A stretch of DNA of 33,522 nt from a virus. The notes under the pieces were generated by a model. The model was not told the DNA's origin. It made no database searches and saw only the letters and a program-made list of their open reading frames with translations. Positions 8,473 through 16,433 of the stretch are shown one piece after another. The stretch lies in the IMG/VR virus record IMGVR_UViG_3300010392_000397, positions 1 through 33,522 of that record; one strand, given 5' to 3'. The first letter of the stretch is position 1, and each line of letters begins with the position of its first letter. The translations under genes were made by a program, and so were the position numbers.

Positions 8473-9418
8473 AGGACAACTTTGGGCAGTAAACGCTCTC
8501 GGTGGGTATATGTATACCGACGAGCTGACCAATGTTCTTCGCACCGCATTACAGCCGATTGTGCGCTTTCGCCAATTCTGTGATGCAAAAGATGCGACGG
8601 ACAAAGGTCTTGGTAAGGGCAACCTGTTCCACTGGAACGTCTATTCTGACGTTGCAACAGCGGGTGGCGAACTGAATGAACAGGAAGCCATGCCTGAAAC
8701 AAACTATTCGATCACTCAGGGTCAGCTGACCATTACCGAATACGGTAACAGCGTACCCTACACTGGCAAACTGGATGATCTGTCCAAGCAGCCGGTGAAA
8801 GAGATCATTCACAAAGTGCTGAAAAATGATGCCAAGAAGGTACTCGACACTGCTGCTCACGCACAGTTCGACGCTACCGGTGGCAGCGTAGTTGGCGAAA
8901 ACGGTACGACCATTACTACCAAGTATGATGGTGCTGTAGCAGCCAACAACAACAGCGCGCTTCTGAACGTTCATGTGAAGCTGATCGTCGACGAAATGAA
9001 AGAGCGGAACATCCCGCCTTACGCCGACGACGATTACTACTGCGTCGCATGGCCTTCAACCTACCGGTCTTTCAAGAACAACCTTGAAGACATTCACAAG
9101 TACATCGAAACCGGCTTCTCCAAGATTATGAATGGTGAAATTGGCCGGTACGAAGGTACTCGCTTCATTGAACAGACTCACATCGCTAAAGAAGCCACGT
9201 CATTTGCCACGAACAGTGCATCTGATTGGGCTTTCTTCTTCGGTGAAGACACTGTTGCTGAAGCATTGGCGATCCCCGAAGAAATTCGCGGCAAGATTCC
9301 TGGCGACTTCGGTCGTTCACGGGGTATTGCGTGGTACTACCTCGGTGGTTTTGGCATCATTCACTCAGGATACAGTAACGACGAAACTCGTATTCTGAAG
9401 TGGACTAGCGCAGGGTAA
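8468..9418 (+). CDS. Major capsid protein, N4-gp56 family
   Basis: This is the shell-forming protein of the head. The 316-residue sequence carries the hallmarks of the N4-gp56 major capsid family: an N-terminal segment with TDELTNVLRTALQPIVRFRQF (residues 17-37), the loop LNEQEAMPETNYSITQGQ (69-86) and the strand ITEYGNSVPYTGKLDDLS (89-106), followed by the alpha-rich domain with NDAKKVLDTAAHAQFDATGG. It is shorter than the roughly 400-residue N4 protein. It is preceded by a good GGAG site inside a hairpin, as expected for a very highly expressed gene, and followed by the decoration-protein candidate. Confidence 0.87.
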   Translation: MAGQLWAVNALGGYMYTDELTNVLRTALQPIVRFRQFCDAKDATDKGLGKGNLFHWNVYSDVATAGGELNEQEAMPETNYSITQGQLTITEYGNSVPYTGKLDDLSKQPVKEIIHKVLKNDAKKVLDTAAHAQFDATGGSVVGENGTTITTKYDGAVAANNNSALLNVHVKLIVDEMKERNIPPYADDDYYCVAWPSTYRSFKNNLEDIHKYIETGFSKIMNGEIGRYEGTRFIEQTHIAKEATSFATNSASDWAFFFGEDTVAEALAIPEEIRGKIPGDFGRSRGIAWYYLGGFGIIHSGYSNDETRILKWTSAG

Positions 9419-9428
9419 AGGTGAAGAT

Positions 9429-9857
9429 ATGAGTTCACATTACGACCAACCGCTTCGCATCACTTATGGCTACGGCAATGTGGATTTCGGCGCTTCTAAC
9501 GAAGCGACCGCTATCCCTGTTCCCGCCGGCATGACTCGGTGCAAAATCGCGGAAGTATCGGTACAGGCAACCGAAATATTTGCCGGTTCAACCAGTACGG
9601 CGGCTATCCATATCGGCACAGCGGCCGATGCGGATAAGTTTGCTGCTCTGGATCTCGGAACTACGGCTGACACCGATGGTGTGTCTTTCGGCCCATCTGA
9701 CTGTACTGCGGCTGCAACCCTAGGTTACGGCGGCGATGGTGTGATTGATGTATCGGCGCAAGGCGAAAACATCAGTCAGCTCGAACTGCTGTTCAAGGCT
9801 GCTGTCGGTAGTCCGACAGGTCAGGGCTTTACCAACATCACGATTGAGTGGTGGTAA
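9429..9857 (+). CDS. Probable capsid decoration protein
   Basis: The 142-residue protein immediately follows the capsid gene, with an AGGTGAAGAT ribosome site just before its ATG. It is almost free of charge clusters, rich in Ala, Thr, Gly and Ser, and built from short alternating strands ending in an amphipathic strand (TNITIEWW). That is the look of a small beta-sandwich or jelly-roll head decoration protein. It contains no membrane segment or signal peptide. A terminator follows about 25 bases downstream, so capsid and decoration protein probably form the highly expressed end of a transcript. Confidence 0.65.
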   Translation: MSSHYDQPLRITYGYGNVDFGASNEATAIPVPAGMTRCKIAEVSVQATEIFAGSTSTAAIHIGTAADADKFAALDLGTTADTDGVSFGPSDCTAAATLGYGGDGVIDVSAQGENISQLELLFKAAVGSPTGQGFTNITIEWW

Positions 9858-9881
9858 GCCGGTAGCTTCCATGTAAACGCA

Positions 9882-9915
9882 AGCATCACCCCCTTCGGGG
9901 GGTAATGCTCTTTTT
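9882..9915 (+). terminator. Rho-independent terminator after the capsid/decoration genes
   Basis: AGCAT-c-ACCCCC / TTCG loop / GGGGGT-a-ATGCT forms an 11-bp stem with one internal mismatch and a stable UUCG-type tetraloop. It is followed by C and five T (9911-9915). This is a textbook intrinsic terminator or attenuator. The T-tract runs straight into the Shine-Dalgarno of the next gene. Confidence 0.85.
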
Positions 9916-9925
9916 CGGGAGAAAA
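9911..9925 (+). repeat. 15-base direct repeat, copy 1 (U-tract plus SD)
   Basis: TTTTTCGGGAGAAAA occurs here and again at 10159-10173. In both places it joins the U-tract of a GC hairpin to the GGGAG Shine-Dalgarno of the following small gene. Hairpin, U-tract and SD look like one duplicated regulatory cassette. Confidence 0.8.
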
Positions 9926-9928
9926 ATT

Positions 9929-10111
9929 ATGCGTACCAATAAGTCTCGCCACCACGCTTCTCAGGATAAAGCTGGTCTGGCATCTGGTCTTACGGAGAAA
10001 TCCAAGATCGACAAAGACCCTGCCTCTTGCGGTATGGGTTCTGTCGGCAAGGCACAGAAGCCCCAAGCCAATCCGAAATCGAAAGCGCCCGGTGGACACC
10101 GGTTCGGCTAA
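9929..10111 (+). CDS. Tiny basic protein behind terminator cassette 1
   Basis: A 60-residue protein. The frame is open from ATG 9905, but that codon lies inside the terminator stem; the GGGAG at 9918-9922 points to ATG 9929. The protein is rich in Lys, Arg, His, Ser and Gly, with no hydrophobic core (starts MRTNKSRHHASQDKAG, ends GGHRFG), and is probably disordered. The family is not recognised. Located just after the decoration gene and behind an attenuator, it is probably a low-copy minor virion or assembly peptide. A nucleic-acid-binding role is possible from its charge but is a guess. Confidence 0.6.
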   Translation: MRTNKSRHHASQDKAGLASGLTEKSKIDKDPASCGMGSVGKAQKPQANPKSKAPGGHRFG

Positions 10112-10135
10112 TCCGTTGGATTGCTGACAGGGGAT

Positions 10136-10163
10136 GCCCCCTTATAGGGGGCTGAACCTTTTT
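10136..10163 (+). terminator. Second GC hairpin with U-tract (attenuator)
   Basis: GCCCCC (10136-10141), loop TTATA and GGGGGC (10147-10152) form a perfect 6-bp GC stem. After a 6-base spacer (TGAACC) comes TTTTT (10159-10163). The spacer between stem and U-tract makes it a weaker terminator than the one at 9882. It may act as an attenuator or mRNA-stabilising hairpin. Confidence 0.65.
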
Positions 10164-10173
10164 CGGGAGAAAA
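10159..10173 (+). repeat. 15-base direct repeat, copy 2 (U-tract plus SD)
   Basis: Exact second copy of TTTTTCGGGAGAAAA from 9911-9925, again carrying the GGGAG ribosome site, here for the gene starting at ATG 10176. Confidence 0.8.
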
Positions 10174-10175
10174 CT

Positions 10176-10409
10176 ATGTCAGATAAGCGCAGACATCTGG
10201 ACAATTCTGAAGGAATGCGTTCAGCATCACGGTCAGGCTTCATTAAGCAGATCTCCGGTCAATGTGCCGGCGGCGAAAACGATCATCTGCTTGGCACTCG
10301 ACCAACCCTTAATTCAAAGCCTACTGCCAATGGCGGCAGTATTGAAGCCGGCCTTTCGTTTCGGGAGCGAATGGCGGGTTCTGCACAAAATCCCGATTTA
10401 GAGGATTAA
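10176..10409 (+). CDS. Small polar protein behind terminator cassette 2
   Basis: A 77-residue protein. The frame is open from 10134, but the GGGAG at 10164-10168 and the position of the hairpin select ATG 10176. The sequence is polar and glycine/serine/arginine-rich (MSDKRRHLDNSEGMRSASRS) with no membrane span or recognised domain. Its N-terminus weakly resembles that of the preceding 60-residue protein (K-x-RH followed by a polar stretch). Together with the duplicated leader this raises the possibility of an old gene duplication. The function is unknown; a minor head or completion protein is the contextual guess. Confidence 0.6.
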   Translation: MSDKRRHLDNSEGMRSASRSGFIKQISGQCAGGENDHLLGTRPTLNSKPTANGGSIEAGLSFRERMAGSAQNPDLED

Positions 10410-10414
10410 CCAAA

Positions 10415-10849
10415 ATGTCAGCAAAACTGGATCTTAACCAGCCACACGAAACAATTCGCGGCGACTCAATGGCTGCCTACTCGCAAAACGGTAAATTCTT
10501 CACAGGCGGTGGTGCTGAACTCACCCGTGAGCAGCGCTTTATGTCTATCGACGAATTCCAGAAGAAGTACCCGGATTTCTCGAACTCAGAAGGAAACATT
10601 GTCGAGAAAGAGTCTGAAGAAACTGAAAGCGGTATGCAGGGTTTGGATACAAACACCAGCGTCGCAACCAGCACGAAAGACGAGCCGGAAGAAACACGCG
10701 AATCACTTGGCGAGCGTCTGGAAGATTTGACAGCTCAGAAAGTGAAGAAGATCGTCGAAGAAACCAAAGGCATTAAACCTATTACTGGTCGTGGCGCGAA
10801 GAAGAAAAACATCGAACTGCTTTTGACCAATCGGTTTGGGCCGGCTTAA
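10415..10849 (+). CDS. Hypothetical protein with SAP-like C-terminus
   Basis: The 144-residue protein has a polar N-terminal half, a disordered acidic middle (residues 62-98, Glu/Thr/Ser-rich) and a C-terminal helical segment, about residues 98-140 (GERLEDLTAQKVKKIVEETK, then GRGAKKKNIELLL). That last part resembles the helix-extended loop-helix of SAP/HeH/Rho-N-like domains, which often bind DNA. In related phages such domains sit near the head completion genes. Domain assignment is by eye and uncertain. It lies in the block between capsid and head-tail adaptor. Confidence 0.65.
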   Translation: MSAKLDLNQPHETIRGDSMAAYSQNGKFFTGGGAELTREQRFMSIDEFQKKYPDFSNSEGNIVEKESEETESGMQGLDTNTSVATSTKDEPEETRESLGERLEDLTAQKVKKIVEETKGIKPITGRGAKKKNIELLLTNRFGPA

Positions 10850-10864
10850 ACATGAGGGCGCGGT

Positions 10865-11614
10865 ATGAACTATTTGGCTTTATGTCAGGAGTTAGCTGAA
10901 GAACTAGGCGTTGGTGGTGCAGAAGCCGGCAGCGGCATCCCATCGGCGGTAGCTGGTCAAACCGCGCAGCTAGGCAATGTTGTTCGCTGGATCACTCAGG
11001 CGAACAACCATATCAACAATCAGTATCAGGATTGGAAGTTCCTTTGGACTGAATACTCTGAAACCATGACTGTTGGTAGTCGTATCCCACCGACCCACGG
11101 CACAGGCGATGGCAATACATCTGTCACTGTCAGGCGGTGGGATAAGACATCTTTCTGGCTCAACAAAAACACTGATGAAGCAATCCAGTTGATGTACGTC
11201 GAATGGAATGTGTTTCGCCGCCATTATGAAACTGGCGACCATTCAGAAAACAGTGTTCCTACCTACTTCACCATAAAACCAGACAACAGCCTGGTACTTG
11301 ATGTGCCGTCAGAAGAAGCCTACACGATTACCGGTGAATTCTGGCGCAGACCAACGCTTCTTTCGTCTGATACCGATACCCCTGACATTCCAGAGGAATA
11401 CCACAGGGCGATAGTGTGTGGCGCTGCGATCCTGTATGCCGGCAAGGAAGCGGCTCAAGGAATCCAGCAAAGCATGGCAGCTGAGTACAGTATGTTTATG
11501 AATCAACTCTCTGCCGACCAGACCTTCGGTAACGAGCAGGATACGTTGTCAGCTATTGACGATGATTTGCTTGTCGGAATCCCGGGTCATGTTGGCGGTG
11601 AGTACAATGGCTAA
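10865..11614 (+). CDS. Head-tail adaptor / tail completion candidate
   Basis: The 249-residue protein lies where podoviruses encode the ring that joins portal to tail (P22 gp4 / T7 gp11 type). It has an N-terminal helical region (MNYLALCQELAEELGV, then LGNVVRWITQANNHINNQYQDWKF), a beta-rich middle (PTYFTIKPDNSLVLDVP, EAYTITGEFWRRPTLLSSDTD) and a C-terminal helical region (PEEYHRAIVCGAAILYAGKEAAQ). This helix/beta/helix order and the WRRPTLL-type turn are typical of adaptor proteins in environmental podophages, from memory. It overlaps the next gene by 8 bases. Confidence 0.65.
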   Translation: MNYLALCQELAEELGVGGAEAGSGIPSAVAGQTAQLGNVVRWITQANNHINNQYQDWKFLWTEYSETMTVGSRIPPTHGTGDGNTSVTVRRWDKTSFWLNKNTDEAIQLMYVEWNVFRRHYETGDHSENSVPTYFTIKPDNSLVLDVPSEEAYTITGEFWRRPTLLSSDTDTPDIPEEYHRAIVCGAAILYAGKEAAQGIQQSMAAEYSMFMNQLSADQTFGNEQDTLSAIDDDLLVGIPGHVGGEYNG

Positions 11615-14546
11615 TCTTGGCAACGTCATACTAAAAAAGAAGCCGGCAAAGGTATCTTTAGACCAAGATGCTTTCGCTTTAACTGGTGGCCTTAACCTGA
11701 TCGAAAGTGAAATGACCATCCCGAATGGCGAATGCCTTTCGGCTATCAATTATGAAATGGGCATCAAAGGCGGCTACGAGCGTACAGCCGGTTACGTCAA
11801 ATACGATGGTACGACAGAGGGCGACGCATACGCGCCTTACTGGATTATGCCGTGGAAAAGCAGCACCTCTATACCAAACCCCTACCCTGCAGCCGGCGAT
11901 GTTATAGACGGTGCAGACAGTGGTGCTGATGGCACTCTGCTCGCTATTACACAGGCATTCGCTCCGGTTACATCAAACGAAATGCTTTATTCAGAGGCGT
12001 TGGCTACCTACTGGACTAAGGAACGATACGGAGATCTGGACGATACAACCAACAATGTCAGTTATCTGACCAGTTTAGGCGATACCGTCAACCTTACGGC
12101 TTTTCGTGACCCTACTGGCGGTACTTTGCATACCGCAAACGCATCTAACGGATTTAGCCTTCCAGAAACCACATTCACAGCTGAAGCCGGCGAAATATGG
12201 CAGTTCGATTTCTGGTTTGCTCTTGATGATCGTGATGCAGCTGACAGGCTTACCGCTGAAGGCATTGGCTTTGAGATAACAACTGTTGGCAGTGAGGTTA
12301 CATGGAAAAGCCAAGACGATGCCAGTGCCGGCGACGGTCAGGCTAACGCGAAGGTTGTTGGCGGCATTGAACAGAGTTATTACGATGATGGAGTAACAGC
12401 TGTTTATAGCAGTGGTAATTGTGATGTTGCAGCCTCATACGATTCCTCTGATTCTCAGATTACAGATGTGTTGCCAGGTATCCATGTCACGATAACAATG
12501 CACGTTGATAGCGTGAGCGGATCTGGTCAGTTTGGATTCCTTATAAACGCCAAAGGATATAACTGGTCTACGTACTCTAACACGTGGTTTTCAACAATAA
12601 ATGAGGAAATAGATAACGACAGCCATCACACTCTTATTGGCGCTATGCAGTTGAGTGAATACACCAATGGCACATACGTTTCACCACCAGAAAAAACTAC
12701 TTATGACATGACCACATCAACATCGACCGGTGGTTATTATTACGGAAACTTGATATTCAAAGATTCTGGCGGCTTTAATCAAGGTGAGGTTCTGGAAATT
12801 GGTGGTGTCGATACCGGCATGACCAGCAACGGTAGTAACGTCAAAGAAGGCGAATCAGACCCAGATCTTCATGCCTCATACCTAGAGCTTGCCTCTGTAA
12901 ACGCATTGAGTGGCATTGGTCAGGTTGGTGTTAACGATGGTAGCGGCCCGATTCGAGGTGTCTGGTTCTACAACGACGTTGTTTTTGCGTTCCGCGACAG
13001 CGGCAACGGCAGCAAGGGCATACTCTGGAAATCAAGCGGCGGCGGCTGGTCTGAAGTAACACCCAACACAGAAATCTATTTTGTTGCCGGCACAGGTACT
13101 GCACAAATAGCCCCATTGGTAGGCACAACCATTGAGGATGGCACTACCGGCGCTACAGCGACCATAGAGCGAGTAATAACCACCAGCGGTAGCTGGGGCG
13201 TGGACGCTGCCGGCTATTTCGTTGTCAGTAATATCACAGGCGGTGTTTTCTCTGTTGGTAATGACATCGAGGTAAGCGCGGTCAAGATTGCCGAAGTAGA
13301 CCCGACAACCGCATCAGCAACCCCAACATTTCCAGCCGGCGGCGAGTACGAGTTCAGAAATTACAATTTCTCAGGTCATGCAGCCAGATATTCGTTCTAC
13401 GGAGTTAACGGTGTTGGTAGGGCATTCGAGTATTGCGACGATGCTCAGAACGGCGACGAGGTAGTTTCATTCATCACAACAGGAATGACCAACGATACGC
13501 CAAACCATCTTGGCGTTCATTTGCTTCACCTGTTTTTAATGTTCCCGGGTGGCTCTGTTCAGCATTCTTCTCTTTCAGATCCGCTTCAGTTCCGCGTTGT
13601 TACCGGCGCTCAAGAGTATGCTGTTGGTAACGAAGGTACTGGCTTCCTTGAAGAAGTGGGTAAGCTGCTGTTTATATTTACCCGCAACCAAACCTACGTG
13701 CTTAACGGGGATTCAGCTGCCAATTTTGACCTTGAGATATACAACCCTAAAGCCGGCGCACACCCTAACTCTATAGGACGTATAGGCGTAGGCGTTTTCT
13801 TCGATGATCGTGGCTTTACTACCATGCAGTCAACAGACAAGTATGGTGACTATCTGGACAACTCAATTAGCCAGAAGATACAGCCGGTTATTAACGAAAT
13901 AATCGACGGTGAAATATCTGCGGTTGGTTCAATGACCCTTCGCCGCAAGAATCTGTATCGCTGTTTCTTTGACGATGGAACAATTATTTCTATCGGTTGG
14001 AGAGACAAAAAAATATCCGGCATCATGCGGCTCGAATACAAAAAAAATGTTGTTTGTGTTTGCTGCGAAGAAGGTGTTACTGGTCGCGAGCGTATGTTCT
14101 TTGGATCAGATGATGGCTGGATATACGAAGGTCAGGTAGGTAACAGCTTCGACAGCGAAGACATTGATTACCATGTCCGTCTGGCGTTTGCCCACACCAA
14201 AAACCCTATGATGTGGAAGAAATACAAACAGGCCAGACTCGACGCTCACATCGGCTCTACCGTGACGCTTGATGTACTTTGGAATTACAACTTGAATGAC
14301 CCCGATTATTCCAAGAGCCTTGCCAAATCAGTTCCATCAGGCACTGGTGGCGGCACATGGGATTCTTTTACATGGGATTCGTTTACATGGGATAAACCGA
14401 TGTTCGGTTTGTATCCTCTTAAAATGGAAGGTGAGGGTGTTAACTTCGCGGCTTTGTTTAGTGGCTCAACAAGCAGCGACCCAGCGCATACGCTGCGCGG
14501 ATTGACCGCCATCTTCGAGAAACGCCACATCGACAGGAGAACTTAA
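11607..14546 (+). CDS. Large tail hub / nozzle-like protein
   Basis: The 979-residue protein starts at ATG 11607, preceded by GGTGAG; an upstream in-frame ATG at 11556 lies deep in the adaptor gene and is unlikely. The N-terminus (GGLNLIESEMTIPNGECLSA, then INYEMGIKGGYERTAGY) is a signature of a widespread phage tail protein family thought to resemble P22 gp10 / T7 gp12 beta-propeller tail nozzles. A second familiar segment (VITTSGSWGVDAAGYFVV) lies near residue 530. Residues about 130-420 look like an inserted beta-sandwich. The C-terminus has the repeat TWDSF/TWDSF/TWDKP (917-930) and ends in FEKRHIDRRT. It probably forms the tail tube or hub below the adaptor. No membrane segments. Confidence 0.68.
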   Translation: MANLGNVILKKKPAKVSLDQDAFALTGGLNLIESEMTIPNGECLSAINYEMGIKGGYERTAGYVKYDGTTEGDAYAPYWIMPWKSSTSIPNPYPAAGDVIDGADSGADGTLLAITQAFAPVTSNEMLYSEALATYWTKERYGDLDDTTNNVSYLTSLGDTVNLTAFRDPTGGTLHTANASNGFSLPETTFTAEAGEIWQFDFWFALDDRDAADRLTAEGIGFEITTVGSEVTWKSQDDASAGDGQANAKVVGGIEQSYYDDGVTAVYSSGNCDVAASYDSSDSQITDVLPGIHVTITMHVDSVSGSGQFGFLINAKGYNWSTYSNTWFSTINEEIDNDSHHTLIGAMQLSEYTNGTYVSPPEKTTYDMTTSTSTGGYYYGNLIFKDSGGFNQGEVLEIGGVDTGMTSNGSNVKEGESDPDLHASYLELASVNALSGIGQVGVNDGSGPIRGVWFYNDVVFAFRDSGNGSKGILWKSSGGGWSEVTPNTEIYFVAGTGTAQIAPLVGTTIEDGTTGATATIERVITTSGSWGVDAAGYFVVSNITGGVFSVGNDIEVSAVKIAEVDPTTASATPTFPAGGEYEFRNYNFSGHAARYSFYGVNGVGRAFEYCDDAQNGDEVVSFITTGMTNDTPNHLGVHLLHLFLMFPGGSVQHSSLSDPLQFRVVTGAQEYAVGNEGTGFLEEVGKLLFIFTRNQTYVLNGDSAANFDLEIYNPKAGAHPNSIGRIGVGVFFDDRGFTTMQSTDKYGDYLDNSISQKIQPVINEIIDGEISAVGSMTLRRKNLYRCFFDDGTIISIGWRDKKISGIMRLEYKKNVVCVCCEEGVTGRERMFFGSDDGWIYEGQVGNSFDSEDIDYHVRLAFAHTKNPMMWKKYKQARLDAHIGSTVTLDVLWNYNLNDPDYSKSLAKSVPSGTGGGTWDSFTWDSFTWDKPMFGLYPLKMEGEGVNFAALFSGSTSSDPAHTLRGLTAIFEKRHIDRRT
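14355..14396 (+). repeat. 15-base tandem repeat, 2.8 copies
   Basis: ACATGGGATTCNTTT is repeated at 14355-14369 and 14370-14384, then partly (ACATGGGATAAA) at 14385-14396. It is in frame with the tail hub gene and encodes T-W-D-S-F twice and T-W-D-K once. Confidence 0.9.
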
Positions 14547-14999
14547 ATGGCTAGCAACTTATTTACGGACAGCGGCGAGCCGGCATCAGGTTCTGCTGGT
14601 GCTTCGCAGAAAATACGGACACAGTTTGCCGGCATAGAAGCTGGTTTAGACAAATTGGCAAAGTATTACATTCCTTGCCACTTTGAAGACCTAAACACAG
14701 CAAAAAGCCAATGGGTTGTTGCCCCGATTGCTGGCGAAATAACCGGCGTTCACGTTGTCAATGATCTACTGAATAACACAGCAGCAACAGCAATCACCCT
14801 TGAGTTAGCTGGTGTTGCAGTGACGCTTGATTCTGCCTGTGAAGTAGGAGCAACAGATGTTGCCGGCACGGTAAACAGCGCGGTAGCGTCTGCGGCCAAC
14901 ACCGTAGCGGCACTAGCACCTATCGAAGTGATAACAGATGGCGCTGGCGGTGCTTCCGGTATGTCCGGTCAGGTTCTGGTTGAGGTCACGATAGCCTAA
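14547..14999 (+). CDS. Small beta-rich structural protein
   Basis: The 150-residue protein begins directly after the tail hub stop codon. The N-terminus (NLFTDSGEPASGSAGASQKI and IEAGLDKLAKYY) resembles the start of many phage fibre or virion proteins, with a helix for attachment. Residues 60-150 are a low-charge beta-sandwich-like region rich in Ala, Val and Thr (ITGVHVVNDLLNN, ITLELAGVAVTLDSA, VLVEVTIA). It overlaps the next gene by one base (TAATG). It is probably a tail or decoration component, with an Ig-like or jelly-roll fold suspected from composition only. Confidence 0.65.
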   Translation: MASNLFTDSGEPASGSAGASQKIRTQFAGIEAGLDKLAKYYIPCHFEDLNTAKSQWVVAPIAGEITGVHVVNDLLNNTAATAITLELAGVAVTLDSACEVGATDVAGTVNSAVASAANTVAALAPIEVITDGAGGASGMSGQVLVEVTIA

Positions 15000-15400
15000 T
15001 GACCACATGGGCTAAAACCTTTGTTTGTGATGGCGCTGTGAATGCAGACTTTCCTATCACTAAAGAGTTATCAGCCGATCACATTATGAAGACCCGGCAT
15101 AACATCTACATCATGCCGAGCAGCAGGAGTTTTACTGCCGGTCAGATTCGGCTTCGCATACGCCCGATGCTTGAGGTAAGCGGCTGGGTTCTTCCAGATG
15201 AAGAACTAAAGCTGCTCGATCTGTCTGCCACACACTACGACGAAGGAACAGTGTTTCAGTTTTTCGGTGCTTTGGCTGCTGTAAGGATAGATTTAGAGTT
15301 AAACATGGCTATAGCAGAAGGAACGCCAAGCCTGTCTGTTCTGATTGAATCAAACAACTACCTGGCACAGCACATCACCAGAAGTTTAGACCCGACTTAA
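14999..15400 (+). CDS. Hypothetical tail-region protein
   Basis: A 133-residue protein, coupled by one-base TAATG overlaps to both neighbours. It is a mix of beta strands and short helices (for example GQIRLRIRPMLEVSGWVLPD and FQFFGALAAVRIDLELNMAI). There is no signal peptide or transmembrane segment, and I do not recognise the family. The run of three small coupled genes (14547, 14999, 15400) after the tail hub suggests subunits of one tail or fibre substructure. Confidence 0.65.
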   Translation: MTTWAKTFVCDGAVNADFPITKELSADHIMKTRHNIYIMPSSRSFTAGQIRLRIRPMLEVSGWVLPDEELKLLDLSATHYDEGTVFQFFGALAAVRIDLELNMAIAEGTPSLSVLIESNNYLAQHITRSLDPT

Positions 15401-15822
15401 TGATGGATGAAAGATTAAACAAGCCGTTTGTTTCTGTGTTGTTCGACCAGATTGATGATACTCCGGCAGATTACGCTGTTCGTCTTGAGCAGGAACACGC
15501 TGACAGAGCTAACCATTGGCTTTACTTTCTGCATGAACCTAGCGAGGGCGCTTCTGGTTCTGTGAGGGTTATGGGAAGGGCAACTGCCGGTCAAGGCCCG
15601 TTTTTTGCTATAAGTCCAGAGCTTAATTTATTTTCTTTTTCGGCATCGTTAGATTCTGAGGACGGTACTGCTCATTTTTTTACCGGAAGTTTTGAGGAAA
15701 TTTACATCAAAGACCTTTCGTTATCAGGCTCAGACAAGATCACTATCGTTCTAGCGTCCAGTAATAACTACAGACCAAACAAAATGCTCGATTACGGTTT
15801 GGCTCTTTACACTTTGGCATAA
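15400..15822 (+). CDS. Hypothetical tail-region protein
   Basis: A 140-residue protein starting at ATG 15400 (TAATG overlap; a second ATG follows at 15403). It is beta-rich with many Phe and Ser residues (FFAISPELNLFSFSASLDSE; DKITIVLASSNNY). It has no membrane segment. Its overall look is similar to the preceding gene, and the two may be diverged structural subunits, but I see no clear alignment. It closes the structural block before the lysis region. Confidence 0.62.
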   Translation: MMDERLNKPFVSVLFDQIDDTPADYAVRLEQEHADRANHWLYFLHEPSEGASGSVRVMGRATAGQGPFFAISPELNLFSFSASLDSEDGTAHFFTGSFEEIYIKDLSLSGSDKITIVLASSNNYRPNKMLDYGLALYTLA

Positions 15823-15836
15823 ACAAAGGAAATCAA

Positions 15837-16433
15837 ATGTCTGAGCCTGAAATAAACGGTAAGAAGCACGGCGAGCATATCGAGGAACTGTACTCGACTA
15901 CCAATGAGTTAAGCAACAAACTCACAAAGGTAGTCACCGAGTTTCAAGCCTTTGCCGGAACGACTGAACGTGCGATTGACCGCATGACTTCTGCCATATC
16001 CGAAGTGCAGAAAGGACAGACCCGGCTAAGTGAATCAGTTAGCAGCAGCAAGGGCATTAACAACTCTACTTTGATTGGGTGGACTGGTGTTTTTCTGACG
16101 TTTATCGTCATTATGATCGGCGGCTTTGCTGCCTACACGCAGCTTGTAGTGAAGCCTGTTGCGGAAATGGCAGTTGCCGAGCGAACCGACCGGAAAGAAG
16201 ATACCGTAGCGGTTATTGCCATTGTCAACGAAACCGAAAAAGACCTTGAAGATTCTATTGATGATGAAGCGGGTACAAGAAATGCTGTAGATCAAAAATT
16301 ATGGACATTGCTTCTTCAACAGCAGGAACAAATTGAAAAGATCCGACAAAACGACCGCGACGATCTGATTCGTGAAAACGAAAGACTGCACATCAATATC
16401 CGCGAGTTCATATTCAAGCAGGGTGAACATTGA
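15837..16433 (+). CDS. Membrane-anchored coiled-coil protein
   Basis: The 198-residue protein has a soluble helical N-terminus (residues 1-70, coiled-coil-like, many Glu/Thr/Ser). A single strong transmembrane helix spans about residues 79-105 (GWTGVFLTFIVIMIGGFAAY). The C-terminal part is long, charged and helical (residues 110-198). It opens the lysis region and overlaps the lysin candidate (TTGA). Such a topology could fit a holin-associated, antiholin or lysis-timing protein, or a membrane-docked ejection component. I cannot choose between these. The start has AAAGGAAA upstream, a good ribosome site. Confidence 0.68.
   Translation: MSEPEINGKKHGEHIEELYSTTNELSNKLTKVVTEFQAFAGTTERAIDRMTSAISEVQKGQTRLSESVSSSKGINNSTLIGWTGVFLTFIVIMIGGFAAYTQLVVKPVAEMAVAERTDRKEDTVAVIAIVNETEKDLEDSIDDEAGTRNAVDQKLWTLLLQQQEQIEKIRQNDRDDLIRENERLHINIREFIFKQGEH

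Noticed and set aside
9905-9928. ATG 9905 as the start of the first tiny gene
   Set aside because: It sits in the 3' arm of the terminator stem, while GGGAG at 9918-9922 is correctly placed for ATG 9929.
11556-11606. In-frame upstream ATG extension of the tail hub gene
   Set aside because: It would overlap the adaptor gene by 59 bases; ATG 11607 has a GGTGAG site and gives the family-typical N-terminus.
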